DNA of 6,156 nt from an uncultured Clostridia bacterium (lineage in GTDB: Bacteria; Bacillota; Clostridia; UMGS1810), in NCBI GenBank assembly GCA_905210855.1, contig CAJLYL010000088.1, forward strand, positions 1 through 6,156. Reading direction: 5' to 3'. The translations under genes and the position numbers were made by a program. Every line of letters begins with the position of its first letter. The first letter of the stretch is position 1. Below the pieces are notes generated by a model, which was not told where the DNA came from, searched no databases, and was given only the letters and a program-made list of their open reading frames with translations. Positions 1 through 5,072 of the stretch are shown here, in pieces.

Positions 1-66
1 CCTTGTTTCCTGATATAGGTTTCGGTTGCTGCTGAAAAAATGGGGAAACTCAAATGATTTTTTATA

Positions 67-95
67 TTGACATTGTTAGAATATTGGTGTATAAT
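67..95 (+). promoter_or_regulatory. SigA-type promoter for the coiled-coil membrane protein gene
   Basis: TTGACA (67-72) and TATAAT (90-95) both match the housekeeping sigma consensus at 6/6 and are 17 bp apart, the optimal spacing. The expected transcript start near 102 leaves a 20-nt leader containing a GGAGG ribosome binding site (112-116) six bases before the ATG at 123. No terminator is visible between this gene and dpaA, so the promoter could also feed the dpaAB pair by read-through. Bases 1-66 hold no supportable gene. Confidence 0.85.
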
Positions 96-122
96 TCGAA
101 TAAATAATTTCGGAGGTTCACC

Positions 123-722
123 ATGGATGAAATTAAAATTTTATTGAACGTGTGCGCTCTTGTGTTTGTGCTTGCTTGCGGTGTTTCTGTTCTGATATCA
201 TATTTTATAATGAGAGCGAGAGTTGCCAAAAACGAGGATGTTTTTATGAGCAAAATCCGTGAATTGACGGACGGCATGAACTCTCTCAAAAGCGATATGG
301 CAGAAAGTAGCGCCAAGATTGACGCGCTGGACAAAAGGTGCGATTCAATTCGCGCGGAAGCCGAAAACGCAGCTTCAAGGCTCGGAGAGCAGACTGAAAG
401 GATTTGCGGTGAGATAGAAGCCGTCAAGGCAGCAAATGAAAAGATGAATATGAGATTTGCCGATATAAACGACAGACTCAATGTTGTTGATTCAACGGTG
501 AAAAATATTGAGCACATGAAGGATTTTGAAATAAACGGTGCGGAATCGCCGTATTTCTTCGATGAGGATGAGAGCGAAGAATGTGCGGAAGCGGTTAAGG
601 ATAAACTTGTCTCCGCCGCGCAGAGAGCTGCGGAATTTGTCACCGGATTCGGTGCAGACGCGCTTGCCGGCACGGCTTTCGGCATTGTGAATGCCGTAAA
701 AAGGCACTTTAACAAGGAATGA
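123..722 (+). CDS. Membrane-anchored coiled-coil protein of unknown function
   Basis: I do not recognise a named family for this 199-residue protein. Residues 8-29 form one hydrophobic segment with no signal peptidase site, followed by basic residues (RAR, 31-33), which suggests an N-terminal membrane anchor with a cytoplasmic C-terminus. Residues about 38-140 are rich in Glu, Lys, Ala, Asp and spaced hydrophobics with almost no proline, as in a long coiled coil. An acidic stretch follows (about 147-157, DEDESEE). Residues 165-197 look like an amphipathic helix that is rich in Ala and Gly and ends in basic residues. The layout recalls DUF948/YtxG-like or RmuC-like anchored coiled coils, but I see no diagnostic motif. 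The ATG at 123 is supported by GGAGG six bases upstream. The gene lies 68 bp before dpaA on the same strand, which is the only hint of a sporulation link. Confidence 0.8.
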   Translation: MDEIKILLNVCALVFVLACGVSVLISYFIMRARVAKNEDVFMSKIRELTDGMNSLKSDMAESSAKIDALDKRCDSIRAEAENAASRLGEQTERICGEIEAVKAANEKMNMRFADINDRLNVVDSTVKNIEHMKDFEINGAESPYFFDEDESEECAEAVKDKLVSAAQRAAEFVTGFGADALAGTAFGIVNAVKRHFNKE

Positions 723-746
723 TGTTTTAACAATTAATACACCTTC

Positions 747-776
747 GACATATTATAGACTGACAGGCATAATATT
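747..776 (+). promoter_or_regulatory. Candidate SigK-like promoter upstream of dpaA
   Basis: GACA (747-750) fits the SigK -35 pattern mACm with one mismatch. After 17 bp, CATAATATT (768-776) fits the -10 pattern CATAnnnTA with one mismatch. In Bacillus the spoVF operon is known to be made in the mother cell under SigK. The predicted transcript start (about 782-784) would remove part of the GGGGGTG ribosome binding site at 778-784, which counts against it. Alternatives are TCGACA-17-CATAAT (745-773) and TTAACA-18-TATTAT (727-756), both SigA-like; the second leaves the ribosome binding site intact. Confidence 0.35.
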
Positions 777-790
777 CGGGGGTGTTTTTG

Positions 791-1642
791 TTGTATAAGC
801 ATAATTATGTGATAATCGGCGGTGATGAGCGGCTCGCATATGCCGCCTGTTTTCTCAGAGATTACGGGCATGATGTGTCGGCTTTTGCAAATGACGCTGC
901 CGTCAGTCTCGGAACGGCAGAGCGGGGCAGTCTGCACGGCGCAATGAGCGCCGAGAGGATAATCCTCGGCATACCGTTTTCGCGTGACGGCGAGACGGTG
1001 TTTGCGCCGCTCGGCGGTGAGCGGATATCCGTTGAAGACGTGATTGCGGAAATAATGCCGCATCATATGATATTCGGCGGCAAGCTCGGCGGATTTGCGC
1101 TCAGTGCGGCAAAGCGCGGAGCAAAATGTATCGATTATCTGCTGTGCGAGGATTTCGCGCTTTTCAATGCCGACGTAACTGCGGAGGCAATAGTATCTAT
1201 CCTTATGAATAATCTGCCTGCTGCCCTCAAAGGCACCCGATGCCTTATTATGGGGTACGGAAGAATAGGCAAATCGTTGTCGGATAAATTGGCGGCTCTG
1301 GGTGCGGATGTCACCGTGTCCGCCCGAAAAAACGCGGATTTTGCGGCAATATCTCTTCGCGGCTATGAGTCCGTGCGCACGGGGGATAAAATCGACAATG
1401 CGCGCAAATATGATTTTATTGTCAACACCGTTCCGCATAAGGTGCTGAGCAGGGCGTCTTTTGCGGAGTTGAGAAAGGACTGTCTTGTGATTGACGCCTC
1501 CGCATATCCCGGGTTTGCGGACGCGGCAGAGGCAGCGGCAAACGGAATAAAGCTCATTGGCGCTTTTTCGTTGCCCGGGAAATATGCGCCGATGACGGCC
1601 GGCAGAATAATTGCCGATGTTACAGAAAATATAGACGAATAG
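791..1642 (+). CDS. dpaA: Dipicolinate synthase subunit A (DpaA/SpoVFA)
   Basis: With DpaB this forms dipicolinate synthase, which oxidises the dihydrodipicolinate-pathway intermediate to dipicolinic acid in the mother cell; the acid then loads the spore core with calcium. The N-terminal domain begins with IIGGD (G10, G11, D12), matching the Bacillus protein. A Rossmann nucleotide-binding motif GYGRIG lies at 155-160, followed by a conserved LAALGADVTV-type stretch. The C-terminal part carries VNTVP, LVIDASAYPG and LPGKYAPMTAG, all aligning with remembered SpoVFA. About 283 residues is close to the usual length near 290. I chose TTG at 791 because GGGGGTG (778-784) is optimally spaced from it and the product begins a few residues before IIGGD. 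GTG at 782 and TTG at 788 are in frame alternatives. The stop overlaps the ribosome binding site of dpaB, indicating one transcript. The asd-dapG-dapA genes that follow in Bacillus are absent here. Confidence 0.93.
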   Translation: MYKHNYVIIGGDERLAYAACFLRDYGHDVSAFANDAAVSLGTAERGSLHGAMSAERIILGIPFSRDGETVFAPLGGERISVEDVIAEIMPHHMIFGGKLGGFALSAAKRGAKCIDYLLCEDFALFNADVTAEAIVSILMNNLPAALKGTRCLIMGYGRIGKSLSDKLAALGADVTVSARKNADFAAISLRGYESVRTGDKIDNARKYDFIVNTVPHKVLSRASFAELRKDCLVIDASAYPGFADAAEAAANGIKLIGAFSLPGKYAPMTAGRIIADVTENIDE

Positions 1643-1656
1643 GAGATAAACCCGAT

Positions 1657-2244
1657 ATGGATATTTCTTACCTCAATATTGGGTTTGCAATGACGGGTTC
1701 ATTTTGTACCTTCTCAAGGGTCATTCCCGAGATACGCACACTCACCGAGCTTGGCGCGGATGTGTATCCCATTATGTCCGAAATGGCGTACTCCACCGAC
1801 ACAAGATTCGGAAAATCCGCTGATTTTATCAGAACTATAAAGGAAATGACCGGCAGAGAAATTATACACTCCATATCCGCCGCGGAACCTATCGGCCCCA
1901 AGCACTATCTTGACGCACTTGTTGTTGCTCCGTGTACGGGTAACACAATAACGAAGATGGCAAGCGGAATTACCGATTCGTGCGTATCCATGGCGGCAAA
2001 GGCTCATCTGAGAAACGGCAGACCGCTTGTGGTTGCTATTTCCACAAACGATGCACTGTCCAATTGTGCCAAGAATATCGGTATGCTGATGAATGTGCGC
2101 AATGTGTATTTTGTGCCGTTTAATCAGGATGACCCTGTCAAGAAACCCAATTCACTTGTTGCCGATATGCAAATGATTGCCCCCACACTCGAAAAGGCTC
2201 TGGACGGAATTCAGATTCAACCAATGTTCAGTGAGCGCAGATAA
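1657..2244 (+). CDS. dpaB: Dipicolinate synthase subunit B (DpaB/SpoVFB), flavoprotein-like
   Basis: This is the second subunit of dipicolinate synthase, needed with DpaA for dipicolinic acid production during sporulation. The 195-residue length equals the usual family size of about 200. It has the flavoprotein-type fold signature GFAMTGSFCT (9-18) near the start, a STDTRFG segment (46-52), AEPIGPK (76-82), and a phosphate-binding-type APCTGN loop (91-96) followed by KMASGITDS. ISTNDAL and PFNQDDPVKKPNS near the C-terminus also match remembered Bacillus SpoVFB. Its ATG sits 11 bases after AGGAG (1641-1645), which overlaps the dpaA stop, so the two are translated from one message. A strong intrinsic terminator begins 9 bp after its stop and ends the operon. 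Clostridium cluster I species lack this pair and use EtfA, so the source is a different Clostridia lineage. Confidence 0.95.
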   Translation: MDISYLNIGFAMTGSFCTFSRVIPEIRTLTELGADVYPIMSEMAYSTDTRFGKSADFIRTIKEMTGREIIHSISAAEPIGPKHYLDALVVAPCTGNTITKMASGITDSCVSMAAKAHLRNGRPLVVAISTNDALSNCAKNIGMLMNVRNVYFVPFNQDDPVKKPNSLVADMQMIAPTLEKALDGIQIQPMFSERR

Positions 2245-2253
2245 ATCGGCTTG

Positions 2254-2301
2254 CCGGGATTGCAAGGAGCGGATTTCGCGCCTTTGCAATCCCGGATTTT
2301 T
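2254..2301 (+). terminator. Intrinsic terminator after dpaB
   Basis: CCGGGATTGCAA (2254-2265) pairs perfectly with TTGCAATCCCGG (2284-2295) over 12 bp. A further GG/CC step is possible with one bulged T, and the stem is followed by ATTTTT (2296-2301). This is a classic rho-independent terminator for the dpaAB transcript. Confidence 0.88.
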
Positions 2302-2395
2302 GATGATTGCGTTATAAAAAAGCGGCGTAATATCAGGCTAAAAAGGCTTTATGGAGGTTGAGAGAATATTTTTTTAAAATTTTTTTGATTTTTTT

Positions 2396-2437
2396 TGTAA
2401 CCTTTTGCCCCTTTCGGGAGTGTTATAGGTGAAAGGG
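2396..2437 (+). promoter_or_regulatory. Candidate ECF-type promoter with inverted repeat over the -10
   Basis: TGTAACC (2396-2402) has the AAC core typical of ECF sigma -35 elements. Seventeen bases after TGTAAC comes AGTGTTATAGG (2419-2429), which resembles the CGTCTTATA-type -10 seen with such sigmas but differs at two of the four CGTC bases. A T-rich stretch (2369-2396) lies immediately upstream and could bend DNA or act as an UP element. CCCTTTC (2409-2415) and GAAAGGG (2431-2437) form a 7-bp inverted repeat around the -10 that could be an operator or a weak hairpin. Bases 2302-2368, between the preceding terminator and this site, show nothing else I can name. Confidence 0.35.
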
Positions 2438-2478
2438 TACAAAACACCCCTAAAAAACAGAAAGTGAGGAACACAAAA

Positions 2479-3507
2479 ATGAACATCAAAAAAATCTTTG
2501 CTGTATTATCAGCCACATCTATGCTCACAACCTGCGCACTTGCCGACGCACCGGTGCCGATAAAGGTTGACGGTGAGCAGACGACTCCCGAGATAACAAT
2601 TGCTGCGCCCGAGTTTACACCTGCATATACATATGACACGGTTACGGTGACGGGGATATTGGACGGAAAAATAACCGCAACCACGGACGCCGATAAGAAG
2701 GACGACCCGCGGTATGAAATTGACTTCACCTTGCTTGACAAAACAATCGTGCTTGACGGCAACACAGCTGCGAAAAAGAGCGTTGCGGACATTAAAGTCG
2801 GCGACACGGTAACGGTATTCACCGACTCAAATTCTCCGTCTCCGTTGATTCTGCCGCCGCTCCATCAGGCAGATGTAATTGCCCTTTTCGGCACAGAGGC
2901 TCCGCAGTACAAGGTGCTGGTGGATGCTTTTGCAAAAAGCGGTGAGGAGTATGTGTCCGCCGGCAATTCGCTCAGAGTGGTAACGGGCGACGAAACTGCT
3001 GTTACCGGTGCCGACGGAAATAAATATTACGGCGAGCTTGACGGCAAGGTGCTTGCAGTCTTCTATACGATAGAGACAAGAAGCATCCCTCCGCTCACAA
3101 ATCCCGAAAAGGTAGTTGTTATCGGAGAGAGAGAGTCCGAGGCCGGCGAGGACATTAAGGTTGATTTCTCCAAAATCAAATCTGTGAAGGTCGGCGATGT
3201 GACAATGGATAACATTTATGTAAACGCCGACGGCACTCTCATGATTCCGCTGCGCGCGTCTCTTGAGGCAAAGGGACTCAAGGTTGAGTGGAACGGCGAG
3301 AAAAACGAGGTTGTTGTCGAAGGCGGCAAATTCGGTCTTGCGATAGGCGCAAACAAATATATCAAGGGCAGAATGATGCCGCTTGAGCTCAGCTGCGCTC
3401 CCGAACTTCACAATGATTTGACTTATGTTCCTTTCGATTTCTACACGGAAGTGATTGAATCGACGGTAAATCTTGATGAGGATTCCATAGAAATTTCTTT
3501 TGAATAA
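2479..3507 (+). CDS. Secreted protein with C-terminal copper-amine-oxidase-N-like domain
   Basis: A 342-residue protein likely exported through Sec. Residues 1-22 form a signal peptide with a basic start (NIKK), a hydrophobic core and a signal peptidase I site after ALA (20-22). Cys19 is preceded by LTT, which is a poor lipobox, so a lipoprotein is unlikely. Residues about 50-125 alternate beta-type stretches including VTGILDGKI and VGDTVTVFT, resembling small OB/beta-barrel modules of secreted Clostridia proteins. Residues about 240-340 match the Cu_amine_oxidN1 pattern: IPLRASLEAKGLKVEWNG, a VVV strand, an IGANKYIK turn and a TYVPFDFY strand. This fold is a wall or stalk module in Firmicutes and does not itself imply amine oxidase activity. 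The ATG at 2479 is preferred because GTGAGGA (2464-2470) is a well-spaced ribosome binding site; the in-frame GTG at 2464 lies within it. The substrate or partner is unknown. The gene stands alone between terminators. Confidence 0.82.
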   Translation: MNIKKIFAVLSATSMLTTCALADAPVPIKVDGEQTTPEITIAAPEFTPAYTYDTVTVTGILDGKITATTDADKKDDPRYEIDFTLLDKTIVLDGNTAAKKSVADIKVGDTVTVFTDSNSPSPLILPPLHQADVIALFGTEAPQYKVLVDAFAKSGEEYVSAGNSLRVVTGDETAVTGADGNKYYGELDGKVLAVFYTIETRSIPPLTNPEKVVVIGERESEAGEDIKVDFSKIKSVKVGDVTMDNIYVNADGTLMIPLRASLEAKGLKVEWNGEKNEVVVEGGKFGLAIGANKYIKGRMMPLELSCAPELHNDLTYVPFDFYTEVIESTVNLDEDSIEISFE

Positions 3508-3516
3508 TACATCCCC

Positions 3517-3570
3517 CAAAAACAAGTGTGACCCGAACCTGCATAGGTTTCGGGTCACACTTGTTTTTTG
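3517..3570. terminator. Strong, possibly bidirectional intrinsic terminator
   Basis: AAAAACAAGTGTGACCCGAA (3518-3537) pairs with its exact complement at 3549-3568 over 20 bp. Three more pairs (CCT/AGG) form past one bulged T, closing a GCAT loop (3541-3544). The hairpin is flanked by an A run on the left and a T run on the right, so it can terminate transcripts arriving from either direction. It directly follows the gene ending at 3507. Confidence 0.92.
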
Positions 3571-3631
3571 GTGGAAATTATCCATCCTGCTTTGAGTGTG
3601 TATTCGGTAAACACAAAACGCTTTTTGTTTA

Positions 3632-3660
3632 TTGACAGAAGTATTTGTTCTTGGTAGAAT
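3632..3660 (+). promoter_or_regulatory. Strong SigA promoter of the GH99-like gene
   Basis: TTGACA (3632-3637, 6/6) and TAGAAT (3655-3660, 5/6) are 17 bp apart, with TGG (3652-3654) giving an extended -10. The transcript start near 3667 shows that translation cannot begin at the upstream in-frame TTG (3632) or ATG (3662). The promoter now drives a truncated gene. Confidence 0.8.
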
Positions 3661-3691
3661 AATGTCATTAAATCACTCGGAGGACAGTATC

Positions 3692-4267
3692 GTGAACAAT
3701 AAATATGACATAGCGGCGTACATATGGCCGGCGTACACAGGCGCCGAGCCGAGCACATGGATATTCTGGCAGGAGGGTATCGGCGAATGGCAGACAGTAA
3801 AAAACTCTCAGCGAAAGGATAACGGCTGCTTTTGGAACAGAAAGCCCGTGTGGGGTTATGTGAATGAGGCAGACCCTTATGTGATGAGTATGCAGATTGA
3901 CGCTGCGGCGGACCATGGAGTGAATGTGTTTATATATGATTGGTATTGGTATGAAAATGCGCCCTTCCTTGAGCAGTGCCTGAATAACGGCTACCTTAAG
4001 GCGGCAAACAACGACAGGGTGAAATTTTATCTTATGTGGGCAAACCACAATGTCAACTACACATGGGATATACGAAATTCCGACAAAAACGACGCGGTTA
4101 TATGGAAAGGCAGGGTTGACGAGAGACAGTGGAAGGTAATCTGCCGCCGCTGGATAGAAAAATATTTTTCTCACCCGTCGTATTACAAAATTGACGGCAA
4201 GCCGGTAATCAGCATCTATGACCTAAACAACTTCATAAGCAGTTTTGACAGTGTGGAGAGTGTCTAA
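3692..4267 (+). pseudogene. Truncated GH99-like (WbsX-type) glycan-active enzyme
   Basis: This encodes the N-terminal part of a glycoside hydrolase family 99-like/WbsX protein; relatives act on glycans or in polysaccharide biosynthesis loci, but the substrate here cannot be read. Recognisable stretches are YDIAAYIWPAY near the N-terminus, an aromatic WIFWQEGIGEW segment, WGYVNEADPYVM, the core strand GVNVFIYDWYWY, FYLMWANHN, and KIDGKPVISIYDLNNF near the end. These belong to the first half of a TIM-barrel protein that I recall as usually about 350 residues or more. Only 191 residues remain, and the frame ends at TAA (4265-4267) just where it meets a reverse-strand transposase fragment. The loss of the barrel's second half makes activity unlikely. 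The GTG at 3692 is chosen because GGAGGA (3679-3684) lies seven bases upstream and the promoter excludes earlier starts. There is no signal peptide. Confidence 0.8.
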
Positions 4268-4423
4268 AAGGCTTTTCCGGCTCTTTCCGTCGTATTTTGC
4301 ACGCCATTCATATATGACGTTTCTGCTGATGCGGTAGTATTTTGACGCCTCTGTCACCCCTACTTTGTAACTTTTTTTGATTACACGTTGACGAAAGTGG
4401 GCATTTGATGTTAGAATATTCAT
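4223..4423 (-). pseudogene. N-terminal fragment of an IS481/ISNCY-like transposase
   Basis: Reading leftward, 66 codons remain. Residues about 10-50 match the N-terminal helix-turn-helix of DDE transposases of the IS481/ISNCY type: a FRQRVIKKSYKVG helix, VTEASKYYRISRNVIYEWRAKYDGK as the turn and recognition helix, and SLLD. In relatives a SHRPH-type segment and the DDE catalytic core follow. Here identity is lost after SLLDTLH, and the last ten or so codons are antisense to the GH99-like gene. The catalytic domain is therefore absent and the product cannot transpose DNA. The ATG (4423-4421) is supported by AAAGGAG (4440-4434) ten bases upstream. The ATG at 4465 is excluded because it lies before the expected transcript start. 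The exact IS family is uncertain. Confidence 0.72.
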
Positions 4424-4499
4424 AAGAAAATGACTCCTTTGATTAATGATTTTGTTTGGACGCAAAACATTATATCATATTTGGAGTTCATTTTCTTAT
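4422..4499. repeat. Inverted repeat flanking the transposase promoter and start
   Basis: The arm ATAAGAAAATGACTCC (4422-4437) is repeated in inverted orientation at 4483-4499, with one extra A (ATAAGAAAATGAACTCC on the reverse strand). The spacer of 45 bp contains the extended -10. The left arm carries the first bases of the transposase start codon and most of its ribosome binding site. A transcript entering from outside the element could fold the two arms together; one begun at the element's own promoter would lack the distal arm. Confidence 0.8.
4469..4477 (-). promoter_or_regulatory. Extended -10 promoter of the transposase fragment
   Basis: On the reverse strand TGATATAAT (4477-4469) is a perfect -10 with the TGn extension. 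No good -35 is found at 16-18 bp (best is ATGAAC), as is common for extended -10 promoters. The transcript would begin near 4462, about 40 bases before the transposase ATG. Confidence 0.5.
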
Positions 4500-4513
4500 T
4501 TTTTTGTCACTCA

Positions 4514-4537
4514 TCAATTGTATCACAACACAATTGA
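4514..4537. repeat. Perfect 8-bp inverted repeat upstream of spoVG
   Basis: TCAATTGT (4514-4521) and ACAATTGA (4530-4537) are exact inverted copies separated by 8 bp, giving a dyad of the size bound by dimeric repressors. It lies between the IS remnant and the spoVG leader. It may be a regulatory site for spoVG or the outer edge of the element. No convincing SigA or SigH promoter for spoVG could be placed around it. Confidence 0.45.
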
Positions 4538-4552
4538 CGAATAAATTATGTG

Positions 4553-4645
4553 AAAGCAGGCAAAATATATGTGTCAAATGCTTAGACAGACGGGAAACAA
4601 GCCTGCCGAAAGGCAAGGAGCACTTGAGAGCCGTCTGCCTGCTTT
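4553..4645 (+). ncRNA. Candidate structured leader RNA of spoVG
   Basis: Four helices can be drawn. The outer stem pairs AAAGCAGGC (4553-4561) with GCCTGCTTT (4637-4645). An inner stem pairs AGACGG (4588-4593) with CCGTCT (4631-4636) and abuts the outer stem on its 3' side. A short hairpin TGCC-GAAA-GGCA (4604-4615) has a GNRA loop and can extend by two pairs past a bulged A. Finally TCAAATGC (4574-4581) can pair with GCACTTGA (4620-4627) with one A-C mismatch, crossing the inner stem as a pseudoknot. GCAGGC (4556-4561) can alternatively pair with GCCTGC at 4601-4606, a mutually exclusive choice. The structure ends 13 bases before the spoVG GGAGG. It matches no riboswitch class I can recall. 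The pairings are by eye and no energy was calculated. Confidence 0.45.
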
Positions 4646-4670
4646 AATAATAGCAAACGGAGGTAACACT

Positions 4671-4970
4671 ATGGAAATCACTGATATAAGAATCAGACAG
4701 ATGTCGCAGGACGCAAAAATGAAGGCTGTTGTTTCGGTTACTTTTGACAACTGCTTTGTTGTACACGACATAAAAATTATTGAGGGGCAGGACAAGCTGT
4801 TTATTGCGATGCCGAGCCGAAAAACCCCCGACAACGAGTTTAAGGACATTGCGCACCCTATAAACATTGAAATGCGCGAGCTGCTTTCGGAGAGAATTTT
4901 GGAAAAATACAATTCGACAATGGTGGAGCAGGAGGCTTTTCATCAGTTCAGCCCTGAGTATAATGCATAG
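4671..4970 (+). CDS. spoVG: SpoVG, RNA/DNA-binding regulator
   Basis: A 99-residue SpoVG protein, a small nucleic-acid-binding regulator linked in Firmicutes to septation and sporulation (Bacillus), and to capsule and virulence gene control in other genera. It is full length against about 97 residues in Bacillus. Conserved blocks visible are EITDIRIR (2-9), VVHDIKII (30-37), AMPSRKTPD (46-54) and DIAHPIN (59-65). The C-terminal tail is variable, as usual. The ATG at 4671 is preferred over an upstream in-frame ATG at 4569, since GGAGG (4659-4663) is seven bases before it and family proteins begin with ME(I/V)TD. The gene is monocistronic here, preceded by a potentially structured leader and an IS remnant. 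Bacillus spoVG uses SigH; I could not find a convincing SigH site here. Confidence 0.95.
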   Translation: MEITDIRIRQMSQDAKMKAVVSVTFDNCFVVHDIKIIEGQDKLFIAMPSRKTPDNEFKDIAHPINIEMRELLSERILEKYNSTMVEQEAFHQFSPEYNA

Positions 4971-5026
4971 GCAAATGCGACTCACACCTGTCGTTGCGCG
5001 GGCAGACACGCAAAAATCGATTTTCT

Positions 5027-5055
5027 AACAATCGCGGGAGTTCAGTCATATAATA
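5027..5055 (+). promoter_or_regulatory. Candidate SigK-like (or SigA-like) promoter of the subtilase gene
   Basis: AACA (5027-5030) and CATATAATA (5047-5055), 16 bp apart, match the SigK patterns mACm and CATAnnnTA without mismatch. The same bases contain TATAAT (5049-5054), with CTAACA (5025-5030) as a 4/6 SigA -35 at 18 bp, so the sigma cannot be decided by eye. The transcript would start near 5061-5063, so AGGTGG (5061-5066) would lie at its extreme 5' end. The preceding bases (4971-5026) contain only a weak TTGCG/CGCAA stem (4994-5013) and a 12-bp palindrome AAAATCGATTTT (5013-5024); no firm spoVG terminator is seen. Confidence 0.42.
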
Positions 5056-5072
5056 AACTGAGGTGGATTTTA

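Larger units (their letters stand above)
4255..4511 (-). mobile_element. Insertion-sequence remnant, one end only
   Basis: The segment holds the promoter, leader and first ~57 codons of a transposase, cut off on the left at about 4250-4262 where GH99-like coding sequence resumes. The right boundary is approximate; it is placed where the T run and TGTCACT (4499-4511) give way to the spoVG upstream region. No matching inverted repeat of the second end is present, so the rest of the element and the 3' half of the GH99-like gene were probably lost together in one deletion. Confidence 0.55.

Noticed and set aside
3..35. The end of a possible gene entering from the left edge.
   Set aside because: Only about ten codons are visible before TGA, with no motif to support it.
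62..733. A 223-codon open frame on the reverse strand across the first gene.
   Set aside because: It is Ser/Ala-rich low-complexity translation with no ribosome binding site or family motif, and it mirrors a forward gene that has a consensus promoter and ribosome binding site.
734..1438. A 234-codon reverse-strand open frame opposite dpaA.
   Set aside because: dpaA is firmly identified on the forward strand and the reverse product shows no recognisable domain.
2533..2538. A lipoprotein cysteine in the signal peptide of the secreted protein (Cys19).
   Set aside because: The preceding LTT does not fit the lipobox, which needs Gly, Ala or Ser just before Cys; the ALA cleavage site three residues later is better.
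2827..3585. A 252-codon reverse-strand open frame opposite the secreted protein.
   Set aside because: It begins inside the terminator region, lacks domain signals and mirrors a forward gene with a signal peptide and known domain.
3632..3691. Earlier starts for the GH99-like gene (TTG 3632, ATG 3662).
   Set aside because: 3632 is the -35 box and 3662 lies before the expected transcript start; GTG 3692 has a well-spaced GGAGGA.
4590..4600. GGAAAC near the leader hairpin as a hammerhead ribozyme core.
   Set aside because: The required CUGANGA strand is missing from the leader, so the self-cleaving fold cannot form.
4456..4647. A 63-codon forward open frame in the IS remnant and spoVG leader.
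   Set aside because: It has no ribosome binding site and crosses the transposase promoter and the leader stems.
4569..4670. An in-frame 34-codon extension upstream of spoVG beginning at ATG 4569.
   Set aside because: No ribosome binding site precedes it, it overlaps the predicted RNA stems, and the family start ME(I/V)TD with its own GGAGG lies at 4671.
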